A DNA stretch of 20,221 nucleotides from Paulinella micropora (taxonomy: Eukaryota; Cercozoa; Imbricatea; Euglyphida), in the NCBI GenBank assembly GCA_009731375.1, contig BJOX01000093.1:291869-312089 (forward strand), in the 5' to 3' direction. The notes under the pieces were generated by a model. That model worked only from the letters and a program-made list of their open reading frames with translations. It was not told where the DNA came from and ran no database searches. Positions 9,827 through 18,480 of this stretch are shown here, piece after piece. The translations under genes and the position numbers were made by a program. Numbering within the stretch: position 1 is the stretch's first letter; the number at the start of each line of letters is the position of its first letter.

Positions 9827-10183
9827 CTGAGCGCATGATCAAAACCATGATTTTACTTATTCATACAAATATTACCGGCGAGAGACACGATTGCTACTTG
9901 TGGAAACCGCCCCAAAAACGTCCGGATTGGGCATTTTGGCAAAATTTACCTTGTCCGGACCCAAACCCTGACGCAAATAATTAGATAAATTGTGGACATG
10001 TATGCATATTATAATATACATATATACAATATATATGAGATACTATAATGTTGGACTTCCTTATAGTGTAATCAATCCATGCTTTTTTTGATGTGAGGAT
10101 AAATTACGCTTTGATTTATCGAGTCATGTAATGTGATATTTCTCTATCTACCTACCCATGTAGCAAATCTACGTATGTGTGTC
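9827..10183. other. low-repeat stretch, no gene recognised
   Basis: About 350 bp, AT-rich toward the right. 9926-9985 (GGGCATTTTGGC .. CCTGACGCAAATAATTAG) loosely resembles the GGCATTC .. CCTAACGCAAATATTTG part of Rep183; the match is too short and diverged to be sure. Confidence 0.55.
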
Positions 10184-10243
10184 GAAGGAAGGAAGGAAGG
10201 AAGGAAGGAAGGAAGGAAGGAAGGAAGGAAGGAAGGAAGGAAG
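10184..10243. repeat. (GAAG)n microsatellite, 15 units
   Basis: 60 bp of perfect GAAG units. The purine/pyrimidine strand asymmetry could support triplex formation. Confidence 0.97.
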
Positions 10244-10420
10244 ACCTTTGTATCTCACTCGGCATTACAATCCGTGTATAGAGTAACCTTTCTATCTAAC
10301 TACACACTGCCATCAAAAGGTTGATCGTTGTATATTTTTTCCTTTGATCTAAATCCACCTTATCACGAAAAAGTGGAAGCAATCTATCCTGTTACCTACT
10401 TACTTTCCTATCCACTGTGA
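10244..10420. other. unique AT-rich spacer
   Basis: Spacer between the GAAG and ATT arrays; no gene, repeat or signal recognised. Confidence 0.6.
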
Positions 10421-10478
<58 letters not shown>

Positions 10479-10590
10479 ATTATTATCATTATTATTATTA
10501 TTATTATTATTACTATTATTATTATTATTATTATTATTATCATTATTATTATTATTATTATTACTACTATTATTATTATCATCATCATTA
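10421..10590. repeat. (ATT)n array
   Basis: 170 bp of ATT with ATC and ACT variants. This is the only large array in the window in the ATT (plus-strand) orientation; all the others read AAT. No Rep470-like sequence flanks it on either side. Confidence 0.96.
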
Positions 10591-10684
10591 CCTATTTAGC
10601 TACACATGACACATGACAACGAAAAATCTATCCATCTCTTTCATGCATCAATCTATTTATAAAATATGACATTACCATGATGGG
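10591..10684. other. unique spacer before the 54-bp core array
   Basis: About 95 bp without repeat structure, ending in CATGATGGG directly before the first 54-bp core. Confidence 0.6.
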
Positions 10685-11437
10685 TTGAAGCACGGGCAGA
10701 CCCGGACGTATACGCATTGATGATTCTACAGAATTGTATGTATGCATGTATGTATGTATGTATGTATGTATGTATGTATGAAGGTTGAAGCACGGGTAGA
10801 CCCGGACGTATACGCATTGATGATTCTACAGAATTGTATGTATGTATGTATGTATGTATGTAGATTGAAGCACGAGCAGACCCAGACGTATACGCATTGA
10901 TGATCCTACAGAATTGTATGTATGTATGTATGTATGTATGTATGTATGTATGTATGTATGTATGTATGTAGCTTGAAGCACGAGCAGACCCGGACGTATA
11001 CGCATTGATGATCCTACAGAATTGTATGTATATATGTATGTATGTATGTATGTATGTAGCTTGAAGCACGAGCAGACCCGGACGTATACGCATTGATGAT
11101 CCTACAAAATTGTATGTATGTATGTATGTATGTATGTATGTATGTATGTATGTATGTATGTATGTATGTTAGGTAGAAGCACGGGCAGACCCGGACGTAT
11201 ACGCATTGATGATTCTACAGAATTGTACGTATGTATGTATGTATGTATGTATGTATGTATGTATGTATGTATGTATGTATGTATGTAGCTTGAAACACGG
11301 GCAGACCCGGACGTATACGCATTGATGATCCTACCGAATTGTATGTATGTACGTATGTATGTATGTATGTATGTATGTATGTATGTTGAAGCAAGGGCAG
11401 ACCCGGACGTATACGCATTGATGATTCCAGAATTGTA
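10685..11437 (+). repeat. eight 54-bp cores separated by (TATG)n
   Basis: Cores start at 10685, 10785, 10865, 10973, 11061, 11174, 11290 and 11386. Each runs TTGAAGCACGGGCAGACCCG, GACGTATACGCATTGATGAT, TCTACAGAATTGTA, with one to four substitutions; the eighth has a small deletion (GATTCCAGAATTG). Spacers are TATG tracts of variable length, giving periods of 80-116 bp. The core has a short hairpin CGGG-CAGA-CCCG and the palindrome CGTATACG. Minus-strand frames repeating 'MRIRPGLPVLQ' are translations of the core. Confidence 0.96.
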
Positions 11438-11716
11438 TGTATGTATGTATGTATGTATGTGTGTATGTATGTATGCATGATGGATGCATGATGGATGCAT
11501 GCATGCATGCATGTATGTATGCATGATGGATGCATGATGGATGCATGCATGTATGTATGTATGTGTGTATGTATGTATGTATGTATGTATGTATGTACGT
11601 ACGTACGTATGTATGTATGTATGTATGTATGTATGTATGTATGTATGTATGTATGTATGTACGTACGCACGTATGTATGTATGTATGTATGTCTGTGTAC
11701 GTACGTACGTATGTAA
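11438..11716. repeat. (TATG)n with GCATGATGGATG and TACG variants
   Basis: Continuation of the TATG repeat without 54-bp cores. A segment GCATGATGGATGCATGATGG occurs twice (about 11474 and 11520), followed by GCATGCATG units. Three blocks of TACG (about 11595, 11660 and 11698) interrupt the array. Confidence 0.93.
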
Positions 11717-11740
11717 GTTAATTCTAATGCTAATGTCAGT

Positions 11741-11795
11741 GTTAATGTTAATGTTAATGTTAATGTTAATGTTAATGTTAATGTTAATGTTAATG
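11741..11795. repeat. (TTAATG)n hexanucleotide array
   Basis: About nine perfect hexamers, preceded by related irregular units (CTAATGCTAATGTCAGTG). It is not the canonical metazoan telomere hexamer TTAGGG and lies inside other repeats. Confidence 0.95.
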
Positions 11796-11851
11796 AAACA
11801 AACACCAGCGTGACATCATCGATAATAACAAATATCACAACTTTTCTTCCA
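11796..11851. other. short unique spacer
   Basis: 56 bp between the hexamer array and the 84-bp tandem repeat; includes the first ATG (11810) of the long frame across the latter. Confidence 0.6.
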
Positions 11852-12350
11852 GTCTACTACCTCAGTACTGCCCTTTTCAGTCCTCTACTGCCTCACTACT
11901 GCCTCTTTTCTGCCATCTTTTGCCTCAGTACTACCCTTTTCTCCCAACTACTGCCCCTTTTCTGTCCTCTACTGCCTCACCACTGCCTTTTTTCTGCCAT
12001 CTACTGCCTCAGTACTACCCTTTTCTCCCAACTACTGCCCCTTTTCTGTCCTCTACTGCCTCACTACTGCCTCTTTTCTGTAATCTACTGCCTCAGTACT
12101 ACCCTTTTCTCCCAGCTACTGCCCCTTTTCTGTCCTCTACTGCCTCACTACTGCCTCTTTTCTGCCATCTACTGCCTCAGTACTACCCTTTTCTCCCAAC
12201 TACTGCCTCATTTCTGTCACAAACTGCCTCACTACTGCCTTTTTTCTGTAATCTACTGCCTCAGTACTACCCTTTTCTCCCAGCTACTGCCCCTTTTCTC
12301 TCATAAACTGCCTCACTACTGCCTTTTTTCTGGTAGTCCACTACCCCACT
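11852..12350 (+). repeat. 84-bp tandem repeat, about 6 copies, open in two frames
   Basis: TGCCTCAGTACTACCC recurs at 11921, 12005, 12089, 12173 and 12257, a period of exactly 84. As 84 is divisible by 3, frames stay open: 193 codons from ATG 11810 to 12391, unit about 28 residues rich in Leu, Pro, Phe and Cys (e.g. CLSTTLFSQLLP), and a second frame of 128 codons from 11920. No domain is recognised. Variants pair up: units with TGTAATC also carry CCCAGCTACT, and units with TGCCATC carry CCCAACTACT, which suggests a partly dimeric 168-bp period. A minisatellite is more likely than a gene. Confidence 0.92.
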
Positions 12351-12402
12351 GGACAGCAAAATATGACAAGAGTTCCTGTAGCATTCGCTGACCTAAGCTG
12401 AC

Positions 12403-12470
<68 letters not shown>

Positions 12471-12506
12471 TTATGTATTTATCTATGCTTGTCTATCTAT
12501 CTACCC
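12403..12506. repeat. (TATC)n microsatellite
   Basis: About 104 bp of TATC with variants (TTTATGTATTTATC, GCTTGTC) toward its right end. Confidence 0.95.
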
Positions 12507-12516
12507 AGGAGTACAG

Positions 12517-12642
12517 GTTGGAACTGCTGTGATATATGCGTTGATATGGCAGTATAAGGAAATATGATTTATTAGAGTACAACAAAAGTATAAATATGTT
12601 TTATTACAGTATATAATATATACATATATATATATGTATGTG

Positions 12643-12688
<46 letters not shown>

Positions 12689-12747
12689 GAGAGGACCTGT
12701 GGGTTCTGTGTGAAGGACAGGTTGAAACTGCTGCGATACACTGTCTA

Positions 12748-12789
<42 letters not shown>

Positions 12790-12842
12790 AAACTGCTGCG
12801 ATACACTGATCCGTTGATAGCAGAGGAACTGCTGGCTTTATG

Positions 12843-12887
<45 letters not shown>

Positions 12888-12947
12888 ATATGTATATATG
12901 TATATATGTATACATGTAAAATATGTATATATGTGTATATATGTATG

Positions 12948-12978
<31 letters not shown>

Positions 12979-13060
12979 GTATATATGTATATATATACAT
13001 ATATATATACATATGTATAAATATATATATATATATATATATGTTGAAACTGCTGCGATA

Positions 13061-13110
<50 letters not shown>

Positions 13111-13142
13111 CTCTCTCTCCCTCTCTCTATGTATATATATAT

Positions 13143-13222
<80 letters not shown>

Positions 13223-13354
13223 AAACTGCTGCGATACACTGGTCCGTTGATAGCAGAGGAACTGCTGGCTTTATACACCCATATATATATATATATATAT
13301 TTATATATATGTATATATGTATATATGTATATATGCATACATGTAAAATATGTA

Positions 13355-13400
<46 letters not shown>
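12517..13400 (+). repeat. TA and CT arrays seeded by a shared TTGAAACTGCTGCGATACAC anchor
   Basis: Anchor copies: a diverged one at about 12517 (GGTTGGAACTGCTGTGATA), then 12721, 12787, 13043 and 13219. After the anchor come TGTCTATATA (12721), TCTCTCTC (13043), or a longer form with CCGTTGATAGCAGAGGAACT and GCTGGCTTTAT before (TA)n (12787, 13219). TA tracts: about 12608-12680, 12743-12786, 12842-13042, 13176-13218, 13278-13397. CT tracts: 13060-13128 and 13147-13175. The TA tracts after 12787 and 13219 share internal landmarks (TATTTATATATATG; CATACATGTAAAATATG or TATACATGTAAAATATG), so the whole segment is a duplication of roughly 150 bp. GAGAGGACCT occurs at 12689 and 13399. Confidence 0.93.
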
Positions 13401-13585
13401 AGAGGACCTTCGTGGATAAATAATCTGCGTATTAGGAGTGAGCTGGCGACAGTGAGGCACGCACCGATCAGCGCTATATATATTGCATGTACAATACATA
13501 TTTTCTTTACATGGATATGTTATCTACATATGATATGGTGGAAATTATGAAAAATATGATATTGCAGAAATGTCAGATGGTATAT
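13401..13585. other. unique segment
   Basis: About 185 bp with no repeat or recognisable gene. It starts within the GAGAGGACCT flank shared with 12689 and then diverges. Confidence 0.6.
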
Positions 13586-13642
13586 ACTTACTTACTTACT
13601 AACTTACTAACTTATTTGTTTGCTTGGTTGCTTGCTTGCTTG

Positions 13643-13677
<35 letters not shown>

Positions 13678-13740
13678 GCTTGCTTACTTACTTACTTACT
13701 TACTTACCTACTTACTCCCTTACTTACCTACTCACTTATT
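13586..13740. repeat. (TTAC)n with TTGC variants
   Basis: About 155 bp of ACTT units, with internal GCTT blocks at about 13620-13645 and 13676-13685. Leu-Thr-Tyr frames are repeat translations. Confidence 0.95.
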
Positions 13741-14147
13741 GACGGCACTCGAGCGGTAAAGATGTCGAATTTGTTACTGGTCTTGCTTAATCAATATTCT
13801 GAGATACAACATGTGGAGCACCTCATTTAGCCCTTCAGTGCGACCAATACTGTGGGCGCAGAGTCAAAATTTGGGCTCACAGTCATTTTTTCACATGAAT
13901 TTCACCTGGTCATGCGGTTTTAGGTTTTNNNNNNNNNNNNNNNNNNNNNNNNNNNTTTTTTTACTTAGCCGCAAAAATCCGGTTGAAAAAAGTACCATGC
14001 AATATTGGACGCAGCGTCCAATATTGGACGCAAGACAGTGTAAGGGTTAGATTGCCCTGTCGTCAGCTTGTGAACAATCACTTCAGAACTGTCGTAGCCA
14101 TTCCATGGACGGAGAGGGATGCGATCAAATCGTTGGATTGTTTTGCC
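13741..14147. other. low-repeat stretch with 27-N gap, no gene recognised
   Basis: About 400 bp with a gap at 13929-13955 bordered by T runs. It contains a 27-nt palindrome at 14000-14026, listed separately. No open frame longer than about 40 codons of unique sequence is convincing. The end TTGTTTTGCC runs straight into AAT. Confidence 0.6.
14000..14026. repeat. 27-nt palindrome with single central base
   Basis: CAATATTGGACGC (14000-14012), central A (14013), GCGTCCAATATTG (14014-14026): 13 perfect complementary pairs. CAATATTGGACGCA is then repeated directly at 14019-14032, overlapping the right arm. A tandem repeat of a partly palindromic motif would produce this; a dyad protein-binding site is an alternative. 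Confidence 0.9.
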
Positions 14148-14205
<58 letters not shown>

Positions 14206-14295
14206 GTAATGATAATAATAATAATAATCATGATAATAATAATAATAATAATAATAAATAATAGTAATAATAATAATAGTAATAATAATAATAAT
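14148..14295. repeat. (AAT)n array
   Basis: About 148 bp of AAT with AGT, GAT and CATGAT variants, ending exactly at the second 86-bp element. Confidence 0.96.
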
Positions 14296-14381
14296 AGTGC
14301 TTCTCTGTCAATGGCTGATGCATTTCTGCACATGCGCCTCCATCGTCTCACCCGTGAGGGGAGTACGAAGAATTGACGATA
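14296..14381 (-). repeat. 86-bp AAT-flanking element (copy 2)
   Basis: Base-for-base identical to 663-748 and in the same position relative to an AAT array. It is cut by a gap directly after CGATA. Confidence 0.88.
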
Positions 14382-14441
14382 NNNNNNNNNNNNNNNNNNN
14401 NNNNNNNNNNNNNNNNNNNNNNNNNNNNNNNNNNNNNNNNN
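14382..14441. other. assembly gap (60 N)
   Basis: Gap between the 86-bp element and the poly-C run that heads block 3. Confidence 0.99.
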
Positions 14442-14462
14442 CCCCCCCCCCCCCCCCCCCCC
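14442..14462. repeat. poly-C run at the head of composite block 3
   Basis: 21 C bases after the gap, followed by TCCTCGGGCTGGGGTTCCC, matching the start of block 1 (CGGGCTGAGGTTCCC). Confidence 0.93.
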
Positions 14463-14964
14463 TCCTCGGGCTGGGGTTCCCGGGGGAAGAGCCCCCCGGA
14501 CCCCCCCTTTCCCGTCGACAGGGTATATGCACTTGCCGGAATTACCAGCAGAACGCAAGTGTAAGCTCTGGTGGCACAAAAACCTAAAATCTCTGGTTTT
14601 TGTGCCACCCGCCACCAAAACTTTTTTATCTCCGAAGAGAGCGCACCCAGAGGTGGCAGGTACACCAAACATCAGCCTCAAACTCCCTCTGGTGTGCGCG
14701 AAAGGCGCCTGGTGGCGCAAAAACCTCAATTTTCCGGTGTGTAGGCCACGGTCTTTATATTTTTGAAGAGAGCGCATCAAGAAGTGTCAGATACACCAAA
14801 TATCAGCCGCTAACTCCCTCTGGTGTGCGCAAATGGCGCCTGGTGGCACAAGACCTCAATTTTCTGGTGTGGGTGCCACCCGTCCAGAACGGGTACGTAC
14901 AATCGCCGGGCTGGGCCCCGTCGACAGGGTACGTTTAATTGCTGGAGGCACCGGCAAGTGCTGC
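14463..14964 (+). repeat. composite block 3: GC-rich Rep140 units
   Basis: Same order as block 1: TTCCCGGGGGAAGAGCC, CCCGTCGACAGGGTA, ACCAGCAGAACGCAAGTGTA, the 40-nt hairpin, two GAAGAGAGC segments, GGCGCCTGGTGGC at 14704 and 14834, then GGGTACGT motifs at about 14891 and 14928. Relative to block 1 it has several deletions, for example the second AGGCCACGG segment and a shortened GC stretch at 14905-14925. Confidence 0.88.
14570..14609. repeat. 40-nt hairpin, second copy
   Basis: Arms GGTGGCACAAAAACC (14570-14584) and GGTTTTTGTGCCACC (14595-14609) with loop TAAAATCTCT, identical to 2529-2568. Confidence 0.9.
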
Positions 14965-15312
14965 TAAAAAACAAGGAATTTTTGCATGCAGGACACTCGC
15001 CTAACGCAAATATTTGCGTAAATTCCAAAAAAACTATATCAGCATCAACATCGAGTCTGGGGCTAGCCACCCTGCCAATATATGCCCCAACTCCTCCTGG
15101 TTCCCACAAACCATGATTTATAGGGATGGGGGGTGCAAAAAAAGGCAAAAAAATAACCAGGAATTTTGGCATTCGGGACACTCCCTAACGCAAATATTTC
15201 CGTGAATTCCAAAAAAATCATATCAGCATCAACATCGAGTCTGGGGCTAACCACCCTGCAAAAATGAGCTCCCAACTCCTCCTCGTTCCCACAAACCATG
15301 ATTTATAGGGAC
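14965..15312 (+). repeat. composite block 3: two Rep183 units
   Basis: CCTAACGC starts at 15000 and 15184 (period 184). The palindrome is perfect at 15004-15019 and has one change at 15188-15203 (TTTCCGT). Both units end AAACCATGATTTATAGGGA, whereas the units in blocks 1 and 2 end ATTTATTCCG, so this block has its own shared variant. Confidence 0.9.
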
Positions 15313-15401
15313 AGGGGTGCCGAAATGGGTTGGAGGGTACACAATTTTCATTTTCCCCCTCCCCCCAAACCCCCTACCGCCTTCTCCAACACCTTTCAGG
15401 G

Positions 15402-15403
<2 letters not shown>
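15313..15403 (+). repeat. composite block 3: C-rich linker
   Basis: GGGGTGCCGAAATGG, TACACAATTTTCATTTT, C-rich sequence and CACCTTTCAGGGATAATAAT, as in blocks 1 and 2 but with the G run reduced to GGGTTGGAGGG. Confidence 0.9.
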
Positions 15404-15436
<33 letters not shown>

Positions 15437-15438
15437 AT
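15401..15438. repeat. short (AAT)n
   Basis: About 11 AAT units, much shorter than in blocks 1 and 2, then ACTAT before Rep470 copy 3. Confidence 0.93.
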
Positions 15439-15908
15439 ACTATATCTGAGGCGTACTGATGCAGCTAATGGCATATCCTCAACGGACATAAGCCTCCAAT
15501 ACCCTTGTTCGAGGTCCTCCACCCCCCCGTGTCAGTCTCTCGCCTGATGATCGGGGCCACCGATGGAGCTCCTGAGGGCAAGACTGCACTAAGCCGAGGT
15601 TATTCCGCAGTCCCAGCAACCTCTTGCAAGACGTCACCGAATGTGCAAGTGCATACACCAAGCGCGGTTGCTAGAGCTGCCTCGAAACCCCACCCATAAC
15701 AATCTGGTGTCTGCTGGGTCCTGGGCTATCAACCAGCATATGCGGAGTTTAAGATCTTTTACGCGCGCAACGACCCTCCTCCCCAGCATCTACCACCAAA
15801 GGGTTATGAGTTGGCGTCACAGTTTAACGCCTTGAGGCTATTGGGCTGGAACTCTGTTTAGCAAGTGTGACTAGGTTTTTTCATCGGGATTTCCCTCAAA
15901 TATGTCAC
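15439..15908 (-). repeat. Rep470, copy 3
   Basis: Offset from copy 1 by exactly 14346 bp throughout; differs from copy 2 at a single visible position (GAGGCTATTG). As in copy 2, GTCAACAC follows the right end, then CCAAGGCAG. The identity across 12 kb of poorly conserved surroundings points to recent transposition, duplication or gene conversion, or to an assembly duplication. Confidence 0.9.
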
Positions 15909-15931
15909 AGTCAACACTCCAAGGCAGATTT

Positions 15932-15973
15932 ACTATATCTGAGGCGTACTGATGCAGCTAATGGCATATCCTC

Positions 15974-15975
<2 letters not shown>
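15932..15975 (-). repeat. truncated Rep470 AAT-proximal end
   Basis: Matches the first about 43 bp of Rep470 (ACTATATCTGAGGCGTACTG through CATATCCTCAA), then switches directly into (AAT)n. The AAT is on the opposite side from the full copies. Confidence 0.88.

Positions 15976-16005
<30 letters not shown>
15975..16005. repeat. (AAT)n microsatellite
   Basis: Ten AAT units following the truncated Rep470 end. Confidence 0.95.
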
Positions 16006-16007
<2 letters not shown>

Positions 16008-16020
16008 GCAAACATTTTGA

Positions 16021-16057
16021 ACGAAATTCCCGTAACGTTTTTGAGCAAAATAAATAG

Positions 16058-16130
<73 letters not shown>

Positions 16131-16188
16131 GGTCTATCTATCTAAATTTGCACGAAATTCCCGTAAGATTTTTGAGCAAAATAAATAG

Positions 16189-16243
<55 letters not shown>

Positions 16244-16244
16244 C

Positions 16245-16259
<15 letters not shown>
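16021..16259 (+). repeat. two 38-bp anchors each followed by (TATC)n
   Basis: Anchors at 16021-16058 and 16152-16189 read ACGAAATTCCCGTAA then TTTTTGAGCAAAATAAATAGC with two substitutions, and each runs straight into TATC. The period is 131 bp. It follows the same plan as the 6.4-8.0 kb array but with an unrelated anchor. Confidence 0.94.

Positions 16260-16319
<60 letters not shown>
16260..16319. repeat. (TTTC)n microsatellite
   Basis: About 15 TTTC units arising directly from the preceding TATC tract by an A-to-T change in the unit. Confidence 0.97.
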
Positions 16320-16340
16320 ATTCGTCCCCGCGTTCTGATC

Positions 16341-16422
16341 TTGCATACACACAAACACACACATACAATTATACATGCATACATACATACATTTATATGT
16401 ATACATATACATATATATATTG

Positions 16423-16495
<73 letters not shown>

Positions 16496-16501
16496 CATAT
16501 A
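16341..16501. repeat. CA/CATA and (TA)n tract ending in a gap
   Basis: CACACAAACACACAC, then TACATACATAC units, then about 75 bp of TA up to a 10-N gap at 16502-16511. Confidence 0.95.
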
Positions 16502-16511
16502 NNNNNNNNNN
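16502..16511. other. assembly gap (10 N)
   Basis: A 10-N placeholder at the end of the TA tract; the tract length is unreliable. Confidence 0.99.
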
Positions 16512-16550
16512 CATCCTTACATATCAAATGTGCTCAGCAATATTTGTCTC

Positions 16551-16551
<1 letters not shown>

Positions 16552-16604
<53 letters not shown>
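16552..16604. repeat. (GATA)n microsatellite
   Basis: About 13 GATA units, opposite in strand to the TATC tracts 300 bp upstream. Confidence 0.96.
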
Positions 16605-16646
16605 CCTATGAACCAACGGAAAGGCCAACGAGCTTGCTACACGACA

Positions 16647-16731
16647 CATACATACATACATACATACATACATACGTACGTACGTACGTACGTACGTACG
16701 TACATACATACATACATACATACATACATAC
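16647..16731. repeat. (CATA)n with central (CGTA)n block
   Basis: CATA units flank a uniform block of CGTA units (about 16674-16701). The symmetric arrangement indicates expansion of a variant unit inside the array. Confidence 0.95.
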
Positions 16732-16855
16732 AATTAAACAAATACCTGTGCGAAGTTTGTTCTTAGTTGTTATTTGCTGCTGTTTTGTTTGTCGAAAGAA
16801 GTAACAGGGATAATGATAATATCGTCAACAAGGATCCAACCTTTCTTCCAAACCG
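16732..16855. other. unique spacer
   Basis: About 125 bp without repeat; no gene recognised. Confidence 0.6.
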
Positions 16856-17317
16856 CAGACAGACAGACAGACAGACAACGATCATTACCGATGGGCAATC
16901 AGTAACTAGTGCTGAAAATCCAAAGCGTTCAGACAGACACACAGATTGGCAGACAGACATACAGACAAGGAGGCAGACAGACATGCAGACGGACAGACAG
17001 ACGGGCAGACAGACGACAGACAGGCAGACAGGCAGACAGACAGGCAGACAGACAGGCAGACAGACAGGCAGACAGACAGGCAGACCGACAGGCAGGCAGG
17101 CAGACAGGCAGGCAGGCAGACAGACAGACAGGCAGACAGACAGACAGATAGAACGATAGATAGACAGACAGACAGACAGGCAGGCAAAGAGACAAACAGA
17201 CAGACAAACAGATAGGACGATAACAGATAGACAGACAGAAAGACAAACAGACAAACAGACAAACAGACAGACAGACAGACAACCGACAAACAGACAGACA
17301 GACAGACAGTCAGATAA

Positions 17318-17352
<35 letters not shown>

Positions 17353-17442
17353 GGCAGGCAGGCAGGCAGACAGACAGACAGACAGACAGACAGATAACGA
17401 TCGGTACCGATGTATCTAGTGCTTGATAATCCAGACCGTTCA
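16856..17442. repeat. (CAGA)n / CAGG array with duplicated flank
   Basis: About 540 bp of CAGA and CAGG units with AAACAGA and AGATAG variants. A flank of about 50 bp occurs near the left end (16875-16931) and again at the right end (17394-17442): AACGATCATTACCGATG .. AGTGCT .. AATCCAAAGCGTTCA against AACGATCGGTACCGATG .. AGTGCT .. AATCCAGACCGTTCA. Long Arg-Gln-Thr-Asp and Cys-Leu-Ser-Val frames are repeat translations. Confidence 0.94.
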
Positions 17443-17489
17443 TGCAATCCTTACAAATTACGCACAACAAAAACAAAACGCAAAACTAA

Positions 17490-17744
17490 AATACGTACAT
17501 ACAAACGGGGGCATGCAAACATGCAAACGTACATACAAATGTACAAACGTACACGCATGCATACAAACAAGCAAACAAACATGCATGCAAACATGCATAC
17601 AAGCATGCATACAAACATGCATACAAACATGCATGTAACTCATGTAAACTTACATACATGCATGCATGCATGGTTGCCTGTCTGTCTGCCTGCCTGCCTG
17701 CGTGCCTGCCTGTCTGCGTGCCTGCCGGCCAACCTGCATGCTTA
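17490..17744. repeat. degenerate CATGCAAA / ACAAACGT repeats then TGCC/TGTC units
   Basis: Irregular tetra- to octanucleotide repeats (ACATGCATACAA, CATGCATG), then CTGTCTGCCTGCC units at about 17678-17735, complementary in type to the CAGA/CAGG array upstream. Confidence 0.85.
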
Positions 17745-18480
17745 TGTGCACACTAACATCACACATGTATTTACGATACATGGCATTAATAATGGCACAT
17801 AGACTGTAACACAGGCATGCACAATTATAGCACTTATTTTGAAAAAAAGATTGGAAATAACAGGCAAAGTATGATTATACTGTAAATTCGATCGGATGTT
17901 GCACATGTAAGGGTTCCACCTAGTTGAATATCTAGTTTTGGCTTCAAATTTATGTGGAATCATTGATAATATTTCTAATTAAACGACAGGCAATATATGT
18001 ATCAACAAATATGTCAGGTTGTGAGACTTCACTGAAAACCTGTCTGTTAATAAGGCCGGGCCGCCGTCTATAAGCCATCCGCCGACGGGCATTGGCATTT
18101 GGATTGGTGCAATCCCATTCTGTCACAGCGGGCCGGCCAAACGTGAAAAGAGGGCCAAATTTCAGTTCGATGGTTTTGATTTCGGCAACAGAGACTGCCC
18201 ACCTTCCCGAACATGGCATTTGTCTGCTATTTTATTGTGCAGATGCCAGACTGGTTGCACATACCATTGATCGGTGGCGGTTCACACGAGGAGAAAAAAG
18301 TGTCAACAACCCCTCCTCCCGATGGCTGGACACGTCTTCAAAAGGGCGTTGGTACCTGAAGTTGCAAGAGAGCAAGAGGAAACAATGCCGTGTATCCATT
18401 GTGCTTGTCATTGTTCAACACCTGGCTGGGATTCTGGTCTGGGCATGTATTGTTCAACCGATACAACTGCCCTGATAAAG
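17745..18480. other. longest low-repeat stretch; no gene confirmed
   Basis: About 735 bp of balanced sequence. A plus-strand frame of 127 codons (18092-18475) and a minus-strand frame of 89 codons (17950-18219) overlap; neither shows a domain I recognise. The minus-strand frame is hydrophilic and Arg-rich (e.g. NARRRMAYRRRPGLINRQ). It could hold an intron of a gene to the right, an old repeat, or a lineage-specific exon. Confidence 0.5.

Noticed and set aside
9337-9984. 215-codon open frame
   Set aside because: It runs through an anchor repeat, the 111-bp tandem repeat and GA/GT tracts; there is no domain, and the repeated peptide segments change frame-relative content between units.
9926-9985. 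Distant Rep183 copy
   Set aside because: Only GGCATTTTGG and CCTGACGCAAATAATTAG resemble it; the palindrome is lost and the similarity is too short to claim.
10685-11437. CRISPR-like array of eight repeats
   Set aside because: The spacers are TATG microsatellite, not unique sequence; the cores are too long and the context is eukaryotic.
11741-11795. Telomeric repeat
   Set aside because: The hexamer is TTAATG, not TTAGGG, and it is short and internal among other simple repeats.
16906-17289. Cys-Leu-Ser-Val-rich frames over the CAGA array (and the Gln-Thr-Asp-Arg frames opposite)
   Set aside because: Pure translation of a tetranucleotide repeat; no start context and no non-repetitive coding part.
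17950-18219. 89-codon minus-strand frame with Arg-rich segment
   Set aside because: No recognisable domain, an overlapping plus-strand frame of similar length, and no splice or promoter support; mentioned only as content of the low-repeat stretch.
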